Shown here: positions 27,317 through 38,495 of the stretch, in pieces
Layout: each line of letters begins with the position of its first letter
Position numbering within the stretch: position 1 is the stretch's first letter
Assembly (NCBI GenBank): GCA_963841945.1
Contig: CAWJFC010000020.1
Location: 33,253 to 97,252, forward strand
From: Acidiflorens sp963841945
GTDB taxonomy: Bacteria > Acidobacteriota > Terriglobia > Terriglobales > Acidobacteriaceae
Direction of reading: 5' to 3'
DNA: 64,000 bases
Notes under the pieces: generated by a model
Database searches by the model: none
The model's input: only the letters and a program-made list of their open reading frames with translations
Told to the model about the DNA's origin: nothing
Program-made: the position numbers and the translations under genes

Positions 27317-27739
27317 ATGCACGAGATGGGCATCGCCAATTCGATTCTGGACGGAGTGGCCGCGGAGTTGCGCCGGCGCCCCGGTTCGCGCGCAGAGAAA
27401 GTTGGCGTGCGCATCGGCGTACTGGCGGGCGTCGATCCTGATGCACTGAACTTCGCCTTCGACGCATTGACGATCGACACACCACTCGCAGGCCTGAAAC
27501 TGGAGGTCGAATACGTCGCCCCCCGCAGCCGTTGCCGCGACTGCAACCGCGATTTTGAGGTCCGAAATTATGAATTACTCTGCCCTGCGTGCGGAGGTCT
27601 GGCCACGGAGCGCATCAGCGGCGACGAACTCGAATTCACTTACCTGGAAATCGAAGAAACTGGAATCAAAGAGACAAACTCCGCCGAGCCAAAATTGACC
27701 TACACGGCTTCGGAACTGATGGAGGTCAAAACACGATGA
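27317..27739 (+). CDS. hypA: Hydrogenase nickel incorporation protein HypA
   Basis: The protein has 140 residues, slightly longer than usual (about 115). The start MHEMGI keeps His2, the nickel ligand. Two CxxC pairs (CRDC, CPAC) form the structural zinc site. HypA delivers nickel to the large subunit with HypB. A C-terminal extension of about 25 residues beyond the usual end is Glu/Thr-rich. The ATG at 27317 was chosen because MHEMG is invariant. The stop overlaps the hypB start in ATGA. Confidence 0.95.
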   Translation: MHEMGIANSILDGVAAELRRRPGSRAEKVGVRIGVLAGVDPDALNFAFDALTIDTPLAGLKLEVEYVAPRSRCRDCNRDFEVRNYELLCPACGGLATERISGDELEFTYLEIEETGIKETNSAEPKLTYTASELMEVKTR

Positions 27740-28422
27740 ATCGCGTCCCGATGGAAGGAAAAGTTCTGAATGAAAACGCGCGCGTCGCGGCTGAATTGCG
27801 CGAACGCTTTCGCGAACATCGCGTGCTGGTCGTGAACTTGATCAGCTCGCCGGGATCGGGCAAGACCACGCTGCTCGAAAAAACGCTGGAGAGTTTTCCC
27901 TCCGGCACGCGCGCCGCGGTGCTCACGGGAGATCTGCAAACTGAAAACGATGCCAACCGGTTGAGGCGCTACGGCTATCCCGTAAAGCAGATCGTAACCG
28001 GCGGCACGTGTCATCTTGATGCCCGCATGATCGAAAAGCACATTGCCGACTGGGACCTCGATGCGCTTGACCTCCTCATCATCGAGAACGTCGGCAACCT
28101 CGTTTGCCCCTCGAGCTACGATCTCGGCGAAGCAGCCAAGATCGTCCTGCTCAGCGTGACCGAGGGCGAAGACAAGCCGCTGAAGTATCCCTCCATCTTT
28201 TTCAAGTCCGAGCTCATGGTACTCACCAAGACCGATTTGCTGCCCTACGTCCCCTTCAACGCCAACGAGGCCATCGCCAACGCGTGTCGGGTACATCCTG
28301 AAATGGAAGTTGTAAAGGTTGCGAGCCTCGCCGGAGACGGCCTGCGCGAGTGGATGACCTGGCTGGAGAATCGCAAGCGGACCTTCCTGGCAGAATTATC
28401 GGAACTTGTCGCAGCCCGCTAG
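27736..28422 (+). CDS. hypB: Hydrogenase nickel incorporation GTPase HypB
   Basis: The protein has 228 residues. It is a SIMIBI-class GTPase whose hydrolysis drives nickel insertion. Motifs: Walker A SSPGSGKTTLLE, GDLQTENDANRL, metal-site GGTCHLDA, IIENVGNLVCP (Walker B and metal Cys) and TKTDLL base recognition. The N-terminal His-rich or CxxCGC nickel-storage segment of some HypBs is absent. It is the last gene of hypCDEAB. No hypF or large-subunit protease follows. Confidence 0.95.
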   Translation: MNRVPMEGKVLNENARVAAELRERFREHRVLVVNLISSPGSGKTTLLEKTLESFPSGTRAAVLTGDLQTENDANRLRRYGYPVKQIVTGGTCHLDARMIEKHIADWDLDALDLLIIENVGNLVCPSSYDLGEAAKIVLLSVTEGEDKPLKYPSIFFKSELMVLTKTDLLPYVPFNANEAIANACRVHPEMEVVKVASLAGDGLREWMTWLENRKRTFLAELSELVAAR

Positions 28423-28605
28423 AATTCGGCACACGTTTGCCGTGCGCCTCCGTTAGCTGCGTCACACGATTCGTGTCTTACGTATCGCACTTTGCGATGG
28501 AACTTGCATAGTTTCTTACATAGTTACTCTTCCTGAAGCCGGCGCCCTGGCGTAAACTCAAGAGCCATCCCCCCGATGACCAAGAGATGACCAAAAGATG
28601 AAGAG

Positions 28606-28941
28606 ATGACCAAGAGGATCTCACTCTCCCTGTTGACCATCGCAGCTATGCTGAGCACAGGCTGCGACAACAAGCCCAAAGGGCAGGTCGCGCGCTGCGT
28701 CGACGAAGCCGGCAAAGTTGTGGGCGACGATAAATGTGACAATCGCCCGGCTCCTGGAAGCTATGGGCCCTATCCTTTCTATCGCTGGTACTACGGTGGC
28801 ACTGGGTTTTATCCAGGCCAGCCGGCGTACGGCGGCAGTTTTCAACCGTCGCCGGATTTGCCCGCCTACCGCGCGACCTCCGCCGAAGGAACCGCCATCA
28901 TACGCGGCGGCTTTGGCAGCGGATTCTTTGGAGGAAGCTAA
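28606..28941 (+). CDS. YgiB-like (DUF1190) lipoprotein
   Basis: The protein has 111 residues. A signal sequence ending LSTGC is a lipobox with Cys at about residue 20. The next part has Cys pairs (ARCVDEAG, DDKCDN), then a Tyr/Gly/Pro-rich stretch (YPFYRWYYGGTGFYPG), and the tail AIIRGGFGSGFFGGS resembles the TRGGFGES end of E. coli YgiB. The stop overlaps the start of the next gene in TAATG. That gene is a YgiC-like ligase, and ygiB-ygiC is a known pair, which supports the call. The resemblance is by motif only. Confidence 0.6.
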   Translation: MTKRISLSLLTIAAMLSTGCDNKPKGQVARCVDEAGKVVGDDKCDNRPAPGSYGPYPFYRWYYGGTGFYPGQPAYGGSFQPSPDLPAYRATSAEGTAIIRGGFGSGFFGGS

Positions 28942-30086
28942 TGCAGCGTGTGTCAACCTCTCCGCGGAAGGATTGGCTTTCGGTCGTCACCAAGCAAGGG
29001 CTCACTTACAACCGGCTGCCCGACGGCCGCGACTACTGGAACGAGTCCGCCTATTACGAGCTTACAAAGAATGAGGCCAAGGCGATCGAGGACGCGACCA
29101 ACGAGTTGCAGAATATGTGCCTCGCAGCCGGACAGTATGTCATCGACAATGCGCGCTATGGCGATTTCGGCATTCCGGGCGACGCGACCGAACTGATCCG
29201 CAAGACATGGACCGCCGAACCGCCGGCGCTGTACGGGCGCATGGATCTCGCGTTCAACGGCTCGGGCCCGCCGAAATTGCTGGAATACAACGCCGACACT
29301 CCGACGTCTCTGATCGAAGCTGCGGTGATTCAATGGTTCTGGATGAAAGATAAGTTCCCGCGCGGCGCCATCCAGTTCAACTCCATTCACGACAAGCTCA
29401 TCTGGAAGTGGAAGGACATCAAGCCCTATATGAAGCAGCCCGTCTTTTTCGCGCACTGCGAACTCGAAGAAGACACCATGACGGTCTGTTACCTGCGGCA
29501 GACCGCGGAGGACGCTGGCATCGAGACGCGCGGCCTGCTCATGAACCAGGTTGGCTGGGACATCCGCAAGCAGCAGTTCGCGGGTCTTGAAGGCGAGCGC
29601 ATCCAGACCATCTTCAAACTCTATCCCTGGGAGATGATGGTCAAGGAATCGTTCTGGAAAAATGTTATGCGGGCTTACCCTGCGCCCATCTGGATTGAGC
29701 CGATCTGGAAGATGCTTTTCTCAAACAAGGCGTTACTCGCCATCCTTTGGGAGATGTATCCGGACAACCAATATCTCTTGCCCGCATATCTCGACGATCC
29801 GCACGATCTGTTGAACTACGTAAAAAAACCGAAGCTCGGACGCGAAGGCGCAAACATTGGAATCTACAAGAGCGGAATTTTGCAGCAGGAGACTGACGGC
29901 CAATATGCCGGCAGCGGATTTGTTTACCAGGCTCTCACGGACGCGACACACTTCGGGTCCAAGTCGGCGGTGGTTGGCTCGTGGCTGGTGGCAGACGCAG
30001 GAGCGTGTGGCATCGGCATTCGCGAGTCAGACAGTCCCATCACGGGAAATTACTCGCAGTTCGTGCCGCACACTGTCAAAGAGTGA
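28941..30086 (+). CDS. Glutathionylspermidine synthase-family ATP-grasp ligase (YgiC-like)
   Basis: The protein has 381 residues. It matches the C-terminal amide-ligase half of glutathionylspermidine synthetase, with no amidase domain. Family blocks: RMDLAFNGSGPPKLLEYNAD, TPTSLIEAAVIQWFW, IFKLYPWEMMVKESFW, PIWKMLFSNKALLAILWEMY and SGFVYQALTDATHFGSK near the end. These are the ATP-grasp residues found in YgiC/YjfC. YgiC-type enzymes join amines to peptides or glutathione-like substrates; the actual substrate is unknown. It overlaps the upstream YgiB-like gene by one base and lies between the hyp and hox sets. Confidence 0.85.
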   Translation: MQRVSTSPRKDWLSVVTKQGLTYNRLPDGRDYWNESAYYELTKNEAKAIEDATNELQNMCLAAGQYVIDNARYGDFGIPGDATELIRKTWTAEPPALYGRMDLAFNGSGPPKLLEYNADTPTSLIEAAVIQWFWMKDKFPRGAIQFNSIHDKLIWKWKDIKPYMKQPVFFAHCELEEDTMTVCYLRQTAEDAGIETRGLLMNQVGWDIRKQQFAGLEGERIQTIFKLYPWEMMVKESFWKNVMRAYPAPIWIEPIWKMLFSNKALLAILWEMYPDNQYLLPAYLDDPHDLLNYVKKPKLGREGANIGIYKSGILQQETDGQYAGSGFVYQALTDATHFGSKSAVVGSWLVADAGACGIGIRESDSPITGNYSQFVPHTVKE

Positions 30087-30136
30087 CAGGACACCGGATG
30101 GTCCCCCTCCTAACGTGTACCAATGCACTACCCCTC

Positions 30137-30179
30137 TGTGAGGCGTGTCACATCTCTTCTCAAGCACGACTCCTAAACT
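30137..30179 (+). promoter_or_regulatory. CRP/FNR-type operator and -10 box of the hox operon
   Basis: A perfect TGTGA-N6-TCACA spans 30137-30152, centred at 30144.5. TAAACT at 30174-30179 begins 29.5 nt downstream, as at hypC and hypD. The predicted start near 30186 precedes a leader with a small hairpin (CACCTGC 30191-30197 with GCAGGTG 30212-30218). Confidence 0.7.
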
Positions 30180-30239
30180 AATTCTGTTGACACCTGCGTG
30201 AGGCTATTCCCGCAGGTGCGAACAGAAAGAAAGAGAAGA

Positions 30240-30741
30240 GTGCCAGTCGCTCCGGATCTTGCCCGCCCCGCTCCGCCTAGCGCGGACAAACGCTGGAAAC
30301 TTGTCGATGCCACCATGCGCCGTATGGGCAATAGCCCGCGCGGATTGATCGAGTCTCTGCACACTGTGCAGGAAGTTTTCGGCTACCTCGATCTGGATGC
30401 GCTGCGCTTTGTGGCGCGGTCGCTGCGCGTGCCGCTCAGCCGTGCCTACGGTGTTGCAACCTTCTATCATTTCTTTTCACTTCGCCCGCCGGGTGATCAC
30501 ACTTGCGTGGTGTGCATCGGAACGGCATGCTACATAAAGGGCGCGCCGCTACTCCTGGCGGCGATCAAGCAGGAACTCGGCGTGGTTCCCGGGCAGACCA
30601 CTCCCGATGGGAAAGTTTCCGTGCTCGGTGCGCGCTGTCTCGGATCATGCGGCCTGGCGCCCGCCGTCGTCTATGACCACGACGTCGCTGGCAAGGTCAC
30701 GCCGCAAGGGTTGCGCGAACGTCTGGGCAACTGGAAGTCGC

Positions 30742-30752
<11 letters not shown>
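30240..30752 (+). CDS. hoxE: NAD(P)-reducing hydrogenase diaphorase subunit HoxE
   Basis: The protein has 170 residues and is a NuoE-like thioredoxin-fold [2Fe-2S] protein. Cluster ligands are CIGTACYIKGAP (two Cys) and ARCLGSCGLAPA (two Cys). HoxE is an electron-transfer subunit of group 3d [NiFe] hydrogenases, linked to HoxFU. GTG at 30240 is preferred, with a purine-rich AAGAGAAGA upstream and the start of homology just after; an upstream GTG at 30198 would add 14 residues and include the leader hairpin. Its end overlaps hoxF by 11 nt. It opens hoxEFUYH. Confidence 0.92.
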
Positions 30753-32447
<1,695 letters not shown>

Positions 32448-32451
<4 letters not shown>

Positions 32452-33167
32452 TTCGCGCCTCCACCATCAAGACCTTCAAGATTGACGAGCGCGACTTCAG
32501 CGCGCGCCAGGATGAGACCATCCTCGGCGTTGCCCGCCAGAACAAGATCTTTATTCCCACCCTGTGCGACCTTCAGGGCCTGTCCTCGGTCGGCGCCTGC
32601 CGTCTCTGCTTGGTCGAGATAAAGGGCACAAACCGGCTGCTGCCTGCGTGTTCCACTCTGGTCGAAGAAGGCATGGAGGTGACAACCGACTCCGAGCGTT
32701 TGCGCAAATATCGACGCAACATTTTGGAGCTCCTTTTCACCGAGCGCAATCACGTCTGTTCGGTCTGCGTCTCAAACGGACACTGCGAACTGCAGACGCT
32801 GGCGCAGAAACTCGACATCACCCACGTTCATTTCCGCTATCGCTATCCGAACCTGGATGTCGACGCGTCCCACGATCGCTTTTCCGTCGACCACAACCGC
32901 TGCATTCTGTGCACGCGCTGCGTTCGCGTCTGCGAAGAGATCGAGGGCGCGCACACCTGGGACGTGATGGGCCGCGGCATCAATTCGCTCGTCATCACCG
33001 ATCTGGCCGAGCCCTGGGGATCGTCGGAAACCTGCACCGGGTGCGGCAAGTGCGTGCACGTCTGCCCCACGGGTGCGCTCTTTGAAAAAGGCAAGTCGGT
33101 GGCTGAGATGCTCAAGCGCCGCCAGTTCCTGCCCTACCTGACCCAGATGCGCGAGGAAAATGAGTGA
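32448..33167 (+). CDS. hoxU: NAD(P)-reducing hydrogenase diaphorase small subunit HoxU
   Basis: The protein has 239 residues, typical length. It is like the N-terminal part of complex I subunit NuoG. An N-terminal plant-ferredoxin-type [2Fe-2S] domain has CDLQGLSSVGACRLCLVE; a His/Cys block follows (HVCSVCVSNGHCELQ); then two [4Fe-4S] sites, CILCTRCVRVCEEI and CTGCGKCVHVCPTGAL. It wires electrons between the HoxY clusters and HoxF. The ATG overlaps the hoxF stop; hoxY starts 9 nt after its stop. Confidence 0.95.
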
Positions 33168-33176
33168 GGCGCCGTC

Positions 33177-33722
33177 GTGAGTGACACTGTGAGTAAGCTG
33201 CGCTTGGCCACGGTATGGCTCGATGGCTGCTCCGGCTGCCACATGTCATTTCTCGATCTCGACGAGCGCCTGCTCGCCGTAGCCGAAAAAGCCGAACTCG
33301 TTTATTCGCCGTTGGTAGATCATAAGGAATTTCCTCCCGACGTCGACATCGCGCTGGTCGAGGGAGCCGTCTCCTCCGAAGAAGACCTGCACAAAATCCG
33401 ATTCATTCGCCAGCGCACCAAGGTGCTGGTCTCTCTCGGCGACTGCGCGGTCACGGCCAACGTGCCCTCAATGCGCAACCAGTTCCCACTCCAGGAAAGC
33501 CTGGACCGCGCCTACAAGGAGACGGTCACGCTCGACCCCGGCACGCCGACGGAAGTTGTGCCCAGGCTGCTCGAGAAAGTCCGACCAGTGCATGAAGTCG
33601 TACCGGTCGATGTGTTTATTCCCGGCTGCCCGCCCTCAGCCGACACGATTTTTTATGCCGTATCGGAGTTGATTGAAGGACGACGCCCTGATTTAAGCGC
33701 GAAGACCCGCTTTGGCGCTTAG
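33177..33722 (+). CDS. hoxY: NAD(P)-reducing hydrogenase small subunit HoxY
   Basis: The protein has 181 residues. It binds the proximal [4Fe-4S] cluster next to the NiFe site. Ligands are visible as WLDGCSGCHMSFLDLDE, SLGDCAVTANVPSMRN and IPGCPPSADTI, four cysteines in the group 3 pattern. There is no Tat signal, as expected for a cytoplasmic enzyme. The start is GTG at 33177, with a second GTG four codons later. It lies between hoxU and hoxH in the same operon; 30 nt follow before hoxH. Confidence 0.95.
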   Translation: MSDTVSKLRLATVWLDGCSGCHMSFLDLDERLLAVAEKAELVYSPLVDHKEFPPDVDIALVEGAVSSEEDLHKIRFIRQRTKVLVSLGDCAVTANVPSMRNQFPLQESLDRAYKETVTLDPGTPTEVVPRLLEKVRPVHEVVPVDVFIPGCPPSADTIFYAVSELIEGRRPDLSAKTRFGA

Positions 33723-33752
33723 AGTTCGAGTCCACGCAGAGTCAGCAAGGAA

Positions 33753-35228
33753 GTGAGTTTGAACGACATTACAAAAACCGAGAGCGTATCCCAGAGCAAG
33801 CGCAAGACGATCCGCATCGATCCAGTAACGCGCATCGAAGGCCACGCCAAGATCACGCTCTTCCTCGATGACCATGGCCGTGTGGCCGACGCACAGTTTC
33901 ACGTTACTCAGTTCCGGGGTTTCGAAAAATTCTGCGAAGGCCGTCCATTTACTGAAATGCCCTCGCTCATGGCGCGCACCTGCGGTATCTGCCCGGTCAG
34001 TCACCTCATTGCTTCCGCCAAGGCGTGCGACGCTCTCCTCGCCGTCCGCATCCCAAGGGCGGCGGAAAAACTTCGCCGCATCTTTGGACTCGCGCAGGTT
34101 CTGCAATCGCACGCTCTCAGCTTCTTCCACCTGTCGTCGCCCGACTTCATTTTCGGTTTCGATTCGGATCCGAAGAAGCGCAACATTTTCGGAGTCGCCG
34201 CCGAGTATCCCGAGATCGCGCGCAATGGCATCCGCCTGCGCCAATTCGGGCAGCAGATCATCGAACGCCTCGGTGGCAAGCGCATTCATCCCGCTTGGAT
34301 CGTGCCCGGCGGAGTAAGCGAGCCTCTCTCCATTCAGAACCGCGACGCCATCCTCGTCGCTTTGCCCGAGATGCTCACCATCGCGCAGTTGACGCTCGAA
34401 TGGTTCAAGGGCATCACCGAAAAATTTCGCGAAGAGATTACCTCGTTCGGCAATTTCCCGACGCTTTTCATGGGCATCGTGAAGGACGACGGTGGGCTTA
34501 CTTTCTACGACGGCAAAATCCGCATCGTCGATGCCAGCGGCAAGGTTGTCGCCACCGGCCTCGACCCGGCTACCTACCAGACTTTCATTGGCGAAAAGGT
34601 CGAACCCTTCAGCTACATGAAGTCAACCTATTACAAGCCCAAGGGCTATCCCGACGGCGTTTACCGCGTCGGCCCACTCGCCCGCTTGAATATCGCCGAC
34701 CGCTTCGGCACCCGACGCGCCGACCAGGAAATGGCCGAGTTCCACGAGATCCAGCGCACGGCCGTCCTCAGTTCGTTTCACTATCACCACGCGCGGCTGA
34801 TCGAAATTCTTTACTGCATCGAGCGCATGCAGCAGGTGCTCGACGATCCTGAAATCCTCTCCAAGCACGTTCGTGCCATTGCGCGGCCCAATAGCGACGA
34901 AGGGATCGGCGTGGCTGAGGCGCCGCGGGGTACGCTCATTCATCATTACAAGATCGACGGCGACGGCCTGATGCGCTGGGCCAACCTGATCATTGCCACC
35001 GGCCACAACGGCCTCGCCATGAACCGCAGCATCCTTCAGGTCGCGCGCCACTTCGTGCACGCCGAACGCCTCGAAGAAGGTATGCTGAATCGCGTCGAAG
35101 CCGTGATTCGCGCCTACGATCCCTGCCTGAGCTGCTCCACTCATGCCGATGGCCGGCTGGCGCTCGCCGTAGAGTTAGTGGCCAGCGACGGCACTATCCT
35201 TGGACGAACTGCGCCGCCCGTTGCCTGA
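33753..35228 (+). CDS. hoxH: NAD(P)-reducing [NiFe] hydrogenase large subunit HoxH
   Basis: The protein has 491 residues and is the catalytic subunit. L1 ligands: RIEGHAKI and ARTCGICPVSHLIASAKACD near residue 75. L2 ligands: DPCLSCSTH near the C-terminus. These four Cys bind the NiFe(CN)2CO centre that interconverts H2 with protons and electrons. About 26 residues follow the final His and must be removed by an endopeptidase after nickel insertion, so the encoded protein is a precursor. The start is GTG at 33753; a TTG at 33759 with better-placed AAGGAAG is an alternative. It ends the hox operon. Confidence 0.95.
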   Translation: MSLNDITKTESVSQSKRKTIRIDPVTRIEGHAKITLFLDDHGRVADAQFHVTQFRGFEKFCEGRPFTEMPSLMARTCGICPVSHLIASAKACDALLAVRIPRAAEKLRRIFGLAQVLQSHALSFFHLSSPDFIFGFDSDPKKRNIFGVAAEYPEIARNGIRLRQFGQQIIERLGGKRIHPAWIVPGGVSEPLSIQNRDAILVALPEMLTIAQLTLEWFKGITEKFREEITSFGNFPTLFMGIVKDDGGLTFYDGKIRIVDASGKVVATGLDPATYQTFIGEKVEPFSYMKSTYYKPKGYPDGVYRVGPLARLNIADRFGTRRADQEMAEFHEIQRTAVLSSFHYHHARLIEILYCIERMQQVLDDPEILSKHVRAIARPNSDEGIGVAEAPRGTLIHHYKIDGDGLMRWANLIIATGHNGLAMNRSILQVARHFVHAERLEEGMLNRVEAVIRAYDPCLSCSTHADGRLALAVELVASDGTILGRTAPPVA

Positions 35229-35294
35229 GGCCTAACCATCCCGCGAGGGCGAGGACACTCCCACATCCATCCGCCGTCCGTTGGCACACCACGG

Positions 35295-37014
35295 TCACTT
35301 GCCTTCATACACGGTTTTGCCGCCGACTACTGTCCGCAGAACTTTCGTCTCCAGAATCTTCGCGGGTGCAGCGGCCGTAACATCGCGGTCAAGCACCACA
35401 AAATCGGCCAGCATGCCCGGCTCTAACTTCCCCTTCTGCTTTTCATCAAACTCCGCGAAGGCCGCGCCCGTCGTGTATGCGGCAATCGCCTGTTCGATCG
35501 TCAGCTTCTGCCCGACGTAAGTTCTCTTTCCGTCTTCGCTCATCCGGGTCACCGCCGAATACAGCCCGCGAAAAGGCGTGACCGGCTCGACCGGATAATC
35601 CGTCCCGAACGCGAGCACCACGCCATGCCGCAAAAATTCCGCCCACGCATACGACGTTTCCGCGCGCTTCGGCCCCAGTCGAGACTCCGCCCAGTTCATG
35701 TCGGTCAGCAAGTGACTCGGCTGCATCGAGGCGATGACCTTCAGCTCTTTGAAGCGCGCAATCTGTTGCGCCGTCGTGACCTGAGCGTGCTCAACCCGCA
35801 ACCGGTAATCGGCGCCTCCATCCACGGCCCTCACCTTCGCATCCTTTGCGGCCTTCTCGGCCTCCGCAAACGCGTCGAGCGCCATCTGCACACCCTTATC
35901 GCCGATGGCGTGAAAGCCGATCTGGTATCCCGCCAGTACACGCTCGCGCGTCATCGCATTCAGCTTTGCCGGATCGTATTGCGGAATCCCGCTGTTCCCG
36001 GGATCGTCGCTGTACGGTTCGAGCATCGCCGCCGTCTTCGAACCGAGAGAGCCGTCCATGAAGCCCTTGAGCATGCCCGTATGCAGCATGTTGTCGGATT
36101 GCGGATGCGAGTCCCGTTTGCGATTCAATTCCTCAATCGATTCATCGAAGGGCAGCCACTCGGAGATGCGCGCCGTCAGCTTGCCCTCTTTTTCAAGTTC
36201 TTCGTACACCAGAAAATCGTCCCATGACGAAAAATCCTGCGCCGAGGTAATGCCGTGGCTGGCCAGGTCAGCCAGTGCGAGTTCGATGGCCTGCCGCCGC
36301 ACCTCATGGGTCGGCGGCGGTATAACCGCCCCCACCAGGCCTTGTGCTTTCTCGCGCAGTATGCCGGTGGGCGTTCCGCCCTCGTCGCGATCGATCTTTC
36401 CGCCATCGGGGTCCTTCGTCGCGACGGTCACGCTGGCAAGTTGCAAGCGCCCGCGTGTTGGCGACCCCGATGTGGCCGTCCACGCGAACCAGAAATACCG
36501 GATGATCGCCGCTCACCTCGTCAAGGTCCCAGCGTGTAGGCGTCGTCTTGACCGGCCAGAGCGTCTCATCCCAGCCTTCGCCGACGATCCAGTCGCCCGG
36601 GCCGGAAGCCTCAACTTTCGCGCGCAGGCGCTCGCGAAATTCGTCGAGCGTCTTGGCGCCCACCATGTTTGCACTCAATTTTTCCCGGCCCGCGCTGGCC
36701 AGGTGCATGTGCGCATCGTTGAATCCGGGCATGACAAAGTGCCCGCCCAGATCGATGAGCTGCGTCTTCGGGCCTTTCAACTTGGCAATTTCTTCCCGGG
36801 ACCCGACCGCCAGGATGCGGTCTCCACGCACGGCGATAGCCTCCGCGCGCTGATTCGCGCCAATCGCCGATGCCGGCGCCACGATCCCCGTGTACACGTT
36901 TCCGTGCATAAAAATCACGTCCGCCTTCAATGGCGGGAGCGCATTTTGCGCCCACACACTCGAGGTTGTCACCACGAAAGCCATCGCGCATAAAAGAACC
37001 AGCGTTTTTGTCAT
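35295..37014 (-). pseudogene. Secreted amidohydrolase (YtcJ-like), frameshifted
   Basis: Two overlapping frames make one protein of about 572 residues. The N-part (start 37014, signal LVLLCAMAFVVTTSSVWAQ) carries GGHFVMPGFNDAHMHLASAG, the HxH metal site. The C-part carries the rest of an amidohydrolase-3 domain (GFHAIGDKGVQMALD, RVEHAQVT, MQPSHLLTDMNW, FGTDYPVEPVTPF). The switch lies at 36441-36450, where one extra T relative to the expected Ala-Leu-Gln-Leu codons breaks the frame; the total length is 3n+1, consistent with a single insertion. It would hydrolyse N-acyl or cyclic amides outside the cytoplasm. Either a sequencing indel or a recent knock-out. The M20 peptidase gene upstream is also broken. 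Confidence 0.75.
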
Positions 37015-37037
37015 TGACCTCTTCCGGAACTCCGCAG

Positions 37038-38278
37038 TCATTCGCCGACAGCCGACAATGCAAGCATTGTAAGCAGGATGCGCCGGAGACCGAGGTCCCG
37101 TCCGTTGCAGTCGAACCATTCTTGCAACGTGTGCGCGCCGCCGCCCGCGCCGCCGCCGCCGATGGCAATGGCCTCGCGTCCCAGCGAGAGCGGTATGTTG
37201 GCGTCAGTCGAGGCGCGCTGCACCTGCGCTGTGTTGCCCAGTTGTGCGTCGACCGCGCGGATCACCTTCAGCAGCAGTGCATCCGCTCCCAGCTCACCCG
37301 CCGGGCGATTGCCGATCTCGACCACCTCGCATTGCACCGTGTGCGCGCGCCGCGAATTGCGTTTCACAGCCGGAAGATTTTCGGCGTCGACCGCGTGGTC
37401 AAGCGCAACCCGCAGCGCACGCTCCAGACGATCGATCTCCGCCATCGAAGTCGATCGCAGGTCAACGCGCATGCTGGCCGCCTCCGGGATCGAGTTAACA
37501 GAGGTCCCTCCGCGAATCACGCCGACGTTAAACGTCGTCTTCGGCGAAACTGGCACCGGCGTCTCGCTGAGCGTCTGAATCGCGCGCGCCAGCGCAAAAA
37601 TAGGATTCGGCGTCCCAAAATCACTCCACGAGTGCCCGCCCGGGCCCCGCGCAATCACTTCAAATCGCCGGCTGCCCAGCGCCTCGGCCACCACCGTGTC
37701 CGATCCCGCCCCATCGACGATCACACTGTAGGCGATCCGGTCCGCCCAGTGCGGCGTTTGAAAGACGTGCCGCATGCCCCGCAAATCGCCCTTCGCCCTC
37801 CTCCCCGACGTTGGCAATAAAGACAAACGGCAGGGTGTGCATGATCTCCGCGCTGCGTAACACGCTAGCCGATTGCCAGCATCGCGGCAATGCCGGCGCC
37901 GTTGTCGGAAACCCCCGGCCCGTAGAGTCGGCTCCCCTCCTGCCGTATATTCAGCGGCGTGCTCGCCGGGAAGACGGTATCAATATGAGCGCTGATCGAA
38001 ACGAAACGCTGGCCATATCCGGGGCTTACCGCAAAAACATTCCCGACCTCGTCAACTCGCACACTCTCCAACCCGAGTTCCTGAAAGCGGTCGGCCAGCC
38101 ACTCCGAACGGGCACTCTCACCGAAGGGCGGCGCGGGCACGCGCGACACCGCCATCTGCCATTGGGCAAACTGCGCCTCTTCCATACGAAAGCGGTTGAA
38201 CGCCGCCCGTATCTCCGGGAGGCCCGCGAGACGTGCGACCTCCTGCTGGATGGAGGGTGACATTTCAGGCGCTGACAC
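37038..38278 (-). pseudogene. M20-family metallopeptidase, two frameshifts
   Basis: Three frames together give an M20 (PepT/ArgE-like) peptidase of about 410 residues. The first part has ISAHIDTVFPAST (metal His/Asp) and GPGVSDNGAGIAAMLA. The middle has FVFIANVGEEGEG (metal and catalytic Glu). The last has ARGPGGHSWSDFGTPNPI, the dimerisation region, and the C-terminal GGGGAGGGAHTLQEW. Breaks lie near 37863-37871 and at a GGG run, 37789-37791, where one base too many is present. The length is 3n+2, consistent with two single insertions. Start is GTG at 38278 or ATG at 38263. Confidence 0.75.
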
Positions 38279-38495
38279 CGCGAATTCGCTCCTGGTTTTC
38301 TACTCAAGTATCCGTATCGCTTATCTTATAACGAGTTACGGGATCGGCTCGCGTGCGCGCGGTTTCATACATGAAAGGAGGCGGCTTCCAAGAGAACTTA
38401 GGTTCTAGCCCGGTTAACCTCTTGACCCCTATCCGGCTCGGCTTTCAAATGGAGTTCTCCCCAAGCACCAGCCTTTCCATCTACCCGGGGGACAA

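Noticed and set aside
27736..28422. Searching for hypF in the hyp cluster
   Set aside because: None of the genes from 24 to 36 kb has acylphosphatase, zinc-finger or YrdC-like motifs; hypF is not here.
36304..37119. Programmed frameshifting in the amidohydrolase, M20, cupin, DUF1501 and kinase genes
   Set aside because: No slippery heptamers or downstream structure were found at the junctions, and the shifts occur in unrelated families that are normally unshifted.
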